Source of the DNA: Ashinkailepas kermadecensis
Taxonomy: Eukaryota > Arthropoda > Thecostraca > Neolepadidae
Assembly: GCA_034440615.1 (NCBI GenBank)
Contig: JAOTOM010004624.1
Span: 62,001 to 126,000 of the forward strand
Reading direction: 5' to 3'
DNA length: 64,000 bases
The position numbers were made by a program, and so were the translations under genes. Of this stretch, positions 55,116 through 64,000 are shown one piece after another. The notes beneath the pieces are model-generated. The model was not told where the DNA came from, did no database searches, and saw only the letters and a list, made by a program, of their open reading frames with translations. Position 1 is the first letter of the stretch. The number at the start of each line of letters is the position of its first letter.

Positions 55116-58100
55116 TTCGACAATGATCCGTCGACCCTGATCCAAGGTGACACCAGCACCTCTGGCACAAGTGCCAGAGGTGCCCACGCCACCACCAGAG
55201 GCCACTAGGAGCGCCTGGCCTGTTACGGTACCATTCCTCCGCCACTGATCCGCCCACCGTGATTCGGGCCAATCCAAATGTTCACTGTCGATTTTCAATA
55301 GAAGATCTTGCATTCTGGACCAATCCCGAGAAATATTAAAAAATGTGAGATGTATTTTACGCATGAAACTGACCTAAATGGCTCCAAAACGTTCTTCAAA
55401 TCTCGTAAGATTGTGCAGTTAAATGGACCACCAAATAACCAGAAATTTAAGTGTCCACATTTCATGACATACATTGCTTCAGAACAAGACAAGCTTGTGG
55501 TTATAATAGTGATTATGCCACTCCGACAACTATTTTCTCCCACTCCGGGAAAAACTCCAGCTGAAGGTAGGGAGGCTGCCGATTGGCTTAGTAATCTGAA
55601 CCCAGCCAATGGGATGAAACCGGTGTTTCCAAAGGCAAAAGAACAACTTGTCCCGATTGCGTCGTTTTTGTGACAATCTAACACAAGCCGCTGACGGCAT
55701 TGACAATCGTCTTGACGGCCAAAGTGCGAAGCATGACGGAAGGACGAAGCCGTTGTTGCTGGTTTTTTTTCTGGTTTCGTTCTTCTCAGGTTTGCGCCTC
55801 GGGAGAAAGTGCGTGCTGTGGGAACAGTAATTGGCAGGTGCTGCCATATTATTGTTGGTGGCTCCTATTATCTGCTGCTTGTACCTGCTGTAGGAATTCC
55901 GTTTTTCTTCTCCTTTTGCCGATGCTATTTCGGCTAATATGGCTAATTGATATTGATGCTGGCTTAGGATGGGTAACGGTTGGAGCATGCTAATAACGGG
56001 TGGAAATATCTACACTTTTGGTGTTGCCAATGCAACATCAATCCTTTACAAATTGAATATTATGCCTATGGTCATACATGGAATGAATGGATTCAAACTT
56101 CAAGTTGGTAACGATACTTTATTTGCCGTCTCCATCTGTGATTAAAAAAAAATCCAACCATGCCATGACATTCTTCAGCAACACTGGGTTCAGAACCAAT
56201 TATTTTCTATAAGGGATATTGAGGTTTTGTAGTTTCTGAGGTGAAAGGCATGATTCTCGTTCATCCTCAATTTGTTTCTATTTGTAAATTCGCAGCTTGA
56301 GGTAATTTTTGACTTCTTTGATTTTTTTTCTCGAATGTAATGTTAATAAATGTGGTGGACATGTAACCACTCATATCCTCTGCAAGTGCATACTTTTCAG
56401 TTGGCAGGCAAAATAACACCAATAAATGGGCTTGGAGTTGGGTAATATAGCATACAAAATAATGTTCAAAAGAAAGAAAAATATGGCATAACCTACCCTA
56501 ACCTTCCATGCAGGAAACATTATTTCTAAGTGAAAATTTTTCAACCAGTATTTTTTCTTTAAAATGCAAATTAAGGACCCTAACCTAAAATGACCCAACC
56601 TGGCCTGTTCTGTTTTTGAAGAAAATAATCAAATACAAAATTTAAACTTAAAACAAAACCCTAACTTAGCACAACCTAACCAAACCTAACCAATTTGTTT
56701 GCTTCATGGAGGTCAACTGTGTAAAACTTGTCTGGTGGATCCCTTAAACTTCAACCATATGTTTCAGCATAAGTTGATATATATTCGAAATATCATGGAA
56801 AATCAATCATGATTAAATGCACCAATTCTTGCCAATGACAGAGTATATTTATGACTTGTCGAACACCACAGTAAAGATGACTGCAAACTATGTGAAGTTT
56901 GCATTGCCAGTTAATACTTATTTTTTTCTGTGATCCAGCATTACGAGGAATACCTAGGCTTTGTGGGATAAACACCTGTAATGTATGCTCCTTGAATGAA
57001 AAAGCATGACCTTGTATTCCTTTTCCTCAGTAATTTGTGTGCATCCCATGCATACCAGACATTATACACTCCGTAATTGCATGGACTCAAGGATTATGTA
57101 CTCCAAATTCAAGAATGAGAAGTGAAAATCCAACACTGCGTGTGTCCCACTTGTTTTCGCGGATTTTCCAAAACATTGCATTTCCTAAGTAGTCAAAATC
57201 TACTGCTTTCACCCTTCCCATTTAATCTTCGGGGGAGGGTGACAAGCTGTCCCCTGCCTCTAGTCACCTCGGCTATCCCTGTCTGAGCCGATCAGGCTTC
57301 TCGCTACCTTCCACAAATCGCATGGAGCATATGCCATGCATTCCTCGCGTAATGCACTCCTTTGTGCTTAGGTACAAGAAAGCTATAGTATTCCTCCACT
57401 CCCCGTACATACTTACGCCGACAGTGTACCTGCCATCATCTGCTACCGCTGTCTCATCCCACTGTACATTGTACTATACAGTATACTGTACATTATACCA
57501 CTGTACATTGTAACAAAACGGCGCATTGAGAAAACGGCAAATACATACCCATTGACATGCATGAATAACAAAATCATTTTCCTATTTTGCTCCTGGAACC
57601 TGAAATTACGATCCTTCTGCCCCCTCCCCCGACTCCTGCCAAACCACACCCGTACGCAATACCCAGGGCGAAGATATTTGAAGCACATTATGTGTGTGGA
57701 GTTTATTTTTGACGCGTCAGCTGCCTGGGCAATGTTGCGCACATCACTAACATGTTAGAAGTACTTCAGGAGTTAAAACGAAATGCGCACGACAGCGAAA
57801 TGGAATGCGAGTAAACACAAAACCAATCAGGACAGTAATTAGAAGTGGAAATGATGTGTGCCAGTTGATAAAGAAGTCAATCCGTGTAAAGCCTCACAGT
57901 TGTTCAGGCATAAAAGGCATGCTTCACAGTCCTACACCAACGGAGGGGGGGGAGGAGCAGCGACCTTAAACCATGCCCGCCCTACGAACAGCCGGTAGGA
58001 AATACACATGCACTTCAGTGAAGTTGAGGAAGTTGAACACATCCGAGATATTCACTTTAGGGAGTTCACCTAATATATGGATAATACTAGAGGCCTTAAC

Positions 58101-58137
58101 ATATCTCTGTCGGATGGAATGAAAAGGACCATGGGTT
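55116..58137. other. long unrecognised, A+T-richer stretch
   Basis: Stop-free frames exist at 55308-55673 (plus) and 55530-55988 (minus), neither with a domain I know. Degenerate CCTAA motifs occur at 56490-56700. GTACATTGTACTATACAGTA at 57463-57510 is a small palindromic repeat. No confident gene. Confidence 0.4.
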
Positions 58138-58190
58138 CTTCTACGACGCATTCAACTGCTAAGTCATACAGCTTCGCTCGGATCAAATTA
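58138..58190 (-). mobile_element. 3' fragment of the divergent SINE
   Basis: TTCTACGACGCATTCAACTG then CTAAGTCATACAGCTTCGCTC matches the 3' hairpin region of the copies at 13633 and 54556. The rest is missing. Confidence 0.6.
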
Positions 58191-59054
58191 AGATGTGTGC
58201 AAGAGATCAGGGCATGCTCGACTGGCATTACGACCACAATGGCTACGCATCTATCTCAACCTTTCCGTCAAATGATTACCATGCGCTTGGTGTATACGAC
58301 CGCTACTCGGTCCACATAGCGCCACATTCATTCTATTTTACAGACTGCCAGCATCCTACAGATCGCTTAACTTTCTCAAAAAGACTGAAGATCAACGCTG
58401 CTGCCGCTGCCCCTGGATTGCTGAGCTCATCGCGGTGTCAAATCTGCTGCCCCTATTATTGTACTAGCTGTGGCAGGAACTTCTCATGGCAGCGTCTGTC
58501 TTTTCATTTCAATGAACCGACATAACCTAGCATCCATGGAAAACTGATGCGACATTGTTCTTGTACATGAGCAGTCAGTCTATTTAAAATACGTAACACA
58601 AGTGTGAAGCTCATTAGGAAGGCGCAACGCATGCATTAATTATACAGTTCTCAAACATTGGGGTGGGAGGTCATGTTCAAGTACCATGTTCAACATACAA
58701 AACATGAGTGAGACAACTGTGAACACTGAGGGAACAATAGCTACAAGCTAACATCAAATAAAACCCTTGTTCGATGTCACACATAATTTTCCAGTATTTC
58801 CATGGTTACCCTGGAAAACGACGCTAACATACACCAATAATTACGCCCTGATTTCATTACACCTAAAGTTCTCGAGACAAAGGAATCTTCGTCATGGAAT
58901 CTTGGATGTCACTGATACGTCAGCGCCCCCCCCCCCCCTCCTCCTGTTGGCCATGATAACCCTGGATGCATCCCTATGCAACTGCGCGCACACGCAAGCT
59001 TTTACATATGCCCTTGTTCCGTGCAATCCTATAAAATACGACAGGTAGACAGGC
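58191..59054. other. unannotated stretch
   Basis: A poly-C run lies at 58925-58938. No supported gene. Confidence 0.4.
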
Positions 59055-59250
59055 ACATGTCGTCAGTACCAGTTGACCACTATATCAGTCGTCATTATCA
59101 GTTGACCACTACACCAGTCGTTATTACCGGTTGGCCACTATGCCAGTCAACCACTATGCCAGGCGTCATTACCAGCTAACCATTATCTCAGGCGTCACCA
59201 CCAGCTAACCACTATGCCACGCGTCATTACCAATACCGGGCGTCATTATA
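59055..59250. repeat. diverged minisatellite, ~29-bp unit
   Basis: About seven units with GTCATTACCAGTTGACCACT then ATGCCA. Confidence 0.88.
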
Positions 59251-60934
59251 CATATTTGAGGGTGTTATGAATAGGCGATTCCCTCCTCCCGTCCTCCGGA
59301 TTTAATATGGGACTCTAAAGGATTTGGCTCACACAAAGCTACGTGGGTGGATTCATGACCCCCTCAAATGTCAGTTCATCACACTTTGCTTAAAACCAGT
59401 GTTCAATATAATATTTCACCTCCTGCCATATCATATCGGAACGTCACAATCTTGGTGAATTTTGCTCAGCATACTTCGGCGATTACCGGTCGTTCCACAA
59501 AATATCCCATGGAATAACTGTATTCACTGGTACTTTCCGACGCAAAACTTCAGTCGGAATTGAGAATTGCAAATTCTTCTGAAGCATAATCTTTCGACAC
59601 TGAGGCTTGCATAAAGTTCCCTGAGGTGTACCGCAACGCGACAATTCCAAATATCTCGAGTTCAAAACACTCATAGTTCACTTCCTGGTTTAGTGCGGCC
59701 AATGCCTATCGATGCCTTACCTACTCCATGCTTAGCGTCCTCGAGGAAATGTATTTCCTGCTAGTGTAACAAAGTTTGTATAAAATGTACTTTTCGGCTG
59801 TCAAATGAGTGTATCCTGGCATATTACTATACTGCTGTGCCGTAACTGTAAATGATGTGACCCCGTAAGCCAGCCGACCTATCGCGCCCCGTAAATGTAA
59901 CGCCTCACGAGCCTGAGCCGGCTGGCGGCTAGCCGCCGGCCCGTGCCGCGGCAGTGACCGGACGTAGGGTCGCAAGTCCAATTCTCGAGCGGCGTCGCCG
60001 CCGAAGTTGAGCCGGCGCTTTCGGGGCTGTGCCGGGCCGACGCCCGACGACCATGACGTGTACTTTCGTCACCCGTTAGCCGCACGGAGGGTTAGCGGCT
60101 TATGCAGACCCCCAGGTCAGTCGCCGAGAGATAGTCGAGCGGTCGGTCGCGTGCACTAAAATAATAACTTGATTTCGGCCTTAAAATTTAGAACTAGGTG
60201 TCATCGCTGTTGGTTGTTGTCTGAGAACATTTCGCGTATGTATGCACTGAAGTCTGAGTGTTACCGTTTAATTTCTGAACTGGCTGCACAATATACCGTG
60301 CAGAGGACAACCTGTTTGAACAGCCAAACTGGTTGTCGTGACGCGTGTGGTCGAAACCTTAGACTATCACGTAGCCTATATCGAGTCCAAAAGACTTTAC
60401 TACACTAGATTATCCAATGAAGAAGCCTGTTCCCTTTAGAACTAACAACACCTAATCGACTCTTCAGTATCTATTACGGGCGAAGAAGTGGACGTCGACG
60501 TCGTCAACCTTTCCAACGTCGTTCTTTGTCCAATGTCGCTACTTTTAGAATGTTTGGCACCGTTATTACTGATCAAAAGTGCAGTGTCCAGCTGCTCGTT
60601 TGCGTCATTGACAAAGCACAGCGGCGCCCCGCCGCTCCGCAAATTTCCACCGTCAGGGCATTGCGCTTTCACCTATGGTGTGCTGCGACTCTGTCTGGCG
60701 ATGCGCAGCCGAGCCGGACAGACGTGATTATTGAGCCTGACGACGCTGAGCGATGCAGTGTGCTCGGCTCCGCTGCCGCACTGACGTGCCGACTGTACTC
60801 AGAACGGCGTACAGCGGCCGCACAGCTCACTCAGATGGGCGGGCTGGCGCCGGCTGAGCTGCGTCCAACGCAAGTCCGGCCGACTCGCACCAAAGTGGCG
60901 CCCATTCGTCTCTTGTCTGAGCGCTGCAGCTACA
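59251..60934. other. unannotated stretch
   Basis: GC-rich at 59900-60060 and 60600-60850, each with stop-free frames of 60-90 codons but no recognised domain. No splice-bounded exon I can support. Confidence 0.4.
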
Positions 60935-61345
60935 CGCAGGCGCCACCCCAGCCAACAGGCAGCCGGGCCGCGCGCTCTGCAGTAGAGTTCGAGCTGCAGC
61001 TACACGCAGGCGCCACCCCAGCCACCCAGTCAGCCGGGCCGCGCGCTCTGCAGTAGAGTTCGAGCTGCAGCTACACGCAGGCGCCACCCCAGCCACCCAG
61101 TCAGCCGGGCCGCGCGCTCTGCAGTAGAGTTCGAGCTGCAGCTACACGCAGGCGCCACCCCAGCCACCAGTCAACCGGGCCGCGCACTCTGCAGTAGAGT
61201 TCGAGCTGCAGCTACACGCAGGCGCCACCCCAGCCACCAGTCAGCCGGGCCGCGCACTCTGCAGTAGAGTTCGAGCTGCAGCTACACGCAGGCTCCACCC
61301 CAGCCACCAGTCAACCGGGCTGCGCACTTTGCGGTAGAGTTCGAG
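60935..61345. repeat. minisatellite, ~71-bp unit
   Basis: About six units with GAGCTGCAGCTACACGCAGG, CGCCACCCCAGCCACC and CTCTGCAGTAGAGTTC. Confidence 0.95.
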
Positions 61346-61754
61346 CCGGTAGTATTATCTGTACACGGCCAACCCTCCAAATTCCCCTCCTATTCGAACC
61401 GACCGACTTTCGAATTCGAGAGCTGCAGTCAGGGCTGCTGTCACCTGTCAGGATTATCCACAGGCCTGAAGGAACGGCGACTGCCTCTCCACATAACCGA
61501 TTCCTTTATCTAGCACAGTCCAATTAAACGGGAAGACAAACAATACTGATAACACCGTCCCAATTAAAAAGGAAGATAAACATCATTAATTATACAATGT
61601 CTTTGGTGGATATTCGAGCATCACATCAATTTTCGGTGCCAAAAAAAAACAGTCCACAGCAAGGGATGGGATATTTTGTTCTGGCCGGGCAAGAACAATG
61701 TTTCATATGGAACATACGTAGCATTCTCGGCTCAAACCGAATACGATGGTGCAA

Positions 61755-62980
<1,226 letters not shown>

Positions 62981-63164
62981 AAACGCGCACGCACCGGTCT
63001 CCAGCTGATGACGTGCTTACGCTGTGATTAATGACCCAGACAACACATTTTTGAAGAATCATATCTTGCGAACACTATAAGAAAAACATTCAATTACATT
63101 TATGAGAATCCGATAGGCAGATATCTTTCCTCGCACAGCACAGTGCGTCACTGTGGTTTGCGGA

Positions 63165-63325
63165 GGGGACGAGTGGTCTAGGGGTAAGATGCTCGTCTCA
63201 CAATCGAAGGGTTGTGGGTTCGAGTCTCACCTGTCGCTACTCTTCGCCCGCGACCAATCGGCGTGAGAGATTGGCGACGCTGCATGACTCAGCGGTCGAC
63301 GTGTCGTAAGACCAATAACCAACCA
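63165..63325 (+). mobile_element. tRNA-Val-like SINE, full length
   Basis: TSD ACTGTGGTTTGCGGA at 63150-63164 and 63326-63340 (15 bp, perfect). Confidence 0.94.
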
Positions 63326-63369
63326 ACTGTGGTTTGCGGACGCACCGACTGCATAGGCTGTGTCGGCGC

Positions 63370-63420
63370 TCGTAACTTCGTCATTCGTAAAATGACGAAG
63401 TTACTTCGTAACTTCGTCAT
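63370..63420. repeat. inverted repeat plus third copy
   Basis: GTAACTTCGTCATT, then AATGACGAAGTTAC, then GTAACTTCGTCATT again. This makes a 14-bp-arm hairpin with a short loop. Confidence 0.85.
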
Positions 63421-63750
63421 TGGAGCCGACCAACAGGCGGACGTCAGCCGACGCGGGGGACGGAGCCTAGACAGCGACGGGACTCGGACCGACGGGGACC
63501 TACAAGTGGCGCCCGGGAACGCTCTTGTTCCCACACCTCCCATCAGGACGACTGAGGTATTGTGGTAACACGGCGAAGCGCCCTGACAAGCCGGGCAACG
63601 ATGGCAGACCCCACTGCGTGCAGTTCGCACAATATAAAATAGCAAAACAGTCCCGATACGCACAGCGTGAATCATAACTGCCCAGCCGGGCCCTACAAGT
63701 GTTAATTGTCCTATTCCTTTTGCACTTCGCTACTGAGCTGGCAATGGATA

Positions 63751-63910
63751 AGGGGACGAGTGGTCTAGGGGTAAGATGCTCGTCTCACAATCGAAAGGTT
63801 GTGGGTTCGAGTCTCACCTGTCGCTACTCTTCGCCCGCGACCAATCGGCGTGAGAGATTGGCGACGCTACATGACTCAACGGTCGACGTGTCGTAAAAAC
63901 CAATAACCAA
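63751..63910 (+). mobile_element. tRNA-Val-like SINE, full length
   Basis: TSD CTGGCAATGGATA at 63738-63750 and CTGGCAATCGATA at 63911-63923 (one mismatch). Head, B box GGTTCGAGTCTC, hairpin and tail are all intact. Confidence 0.93.
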
Positions 63911-64000
63911 CTGGCAATCGATAGAAAATCGATGAAGCACCAGCACTACCAAGGGACTCCTTCGACATTCGCTCCAGTGCTTTGGGAGTGGCGTGGTCGG

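Overview
This window looks like non-coding, repeat-dense DNA from an animal genome, most likely an arthropod. The pointers are a degenerate (TTAGG)n tract of the arthropod telomere type, many tRNA-derived SINEs with clean target-site duplications (TSDs), non-LTR retrotransposon RNase H remnants, hAT-type DNA transposons with 8-bp TSDs, and spliced coding exons with GT/AG borders. I see no bacterial gene organisation. Almost every long open frame here is a by-product of a tandem array whose unit lacks stop codons, so I did not annotate those frames as genes.

The only protein-coding sequence I can support well is a pair of minus-strand exons, 37755-37858 and 15687-15850. Their splice phases fit each other, and their residues (an SDSDSEF acidic block, then KRKKDSGSEDGDF) resemble the disordered C-terminal tail of DNA topoisomerase II. 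If they are consecutive, the roughly 21.9 kb between them is one intron, and the rest of the window is probably flanking intron or 3' sequence of the same gene. A possible first coding exon (10551-10621, minus) is listed at low confidence.

Layout: 1-3455 is four back-to-back minisatellites. 4.5-6.5 kb holds two hAT copies, one broken by a SINE and the other by a 240-bp foldback. 6.8-13.5 kb has further minisatellites, an (AT)n block, ultra-short hairpin retroposons and a SINE split by a 1.1 kb insertion. 15.7 kb is the downstream Top2-like exon. 17.4-26.4 kb has SINEs and seven tandem arrays, including a nearly perfect 31-bp array. 27.25-28.26 kb is a ~1 kb palindrome centred on the telomere-like tract, followed by two GC-rich minisatellites. 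32.05-32.37 kb is an uninterrupted (GCC)n of about 108 units. 33.3-35.9 kb has two LINE RNase H remnants in opposite orientation. 36.83-37.72 kb is an 889-bp terminal-inverted-repeat element just beside the upstream Top2-like exon. 38.7-50.3 kb has SINEs and large minisatellites. 50.75-53.8 kb is a minisatellite interrupted by the longest hAT copy. 54-61 kb is mostly unrecognised and richer in A+T. 61.75-62.98 kb is a 1.2 kb (TCTG)n/(TC)n microsatellite. Two more SINEs close the window.

The most interesting biology is the retroposon system. A Val-tRNA-like SINE, a divergent relative, and an ultra-short element of about 50-65 bp all end in the same kind of 3' hairpin plus an AACCAACC-type tail. 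The stem sequence differs between families while base pairing is kept, and the short element has its own TSDs. This points to a shared 3' recognition structure used by one partner LINE. All family names given from memory need database confirmation.
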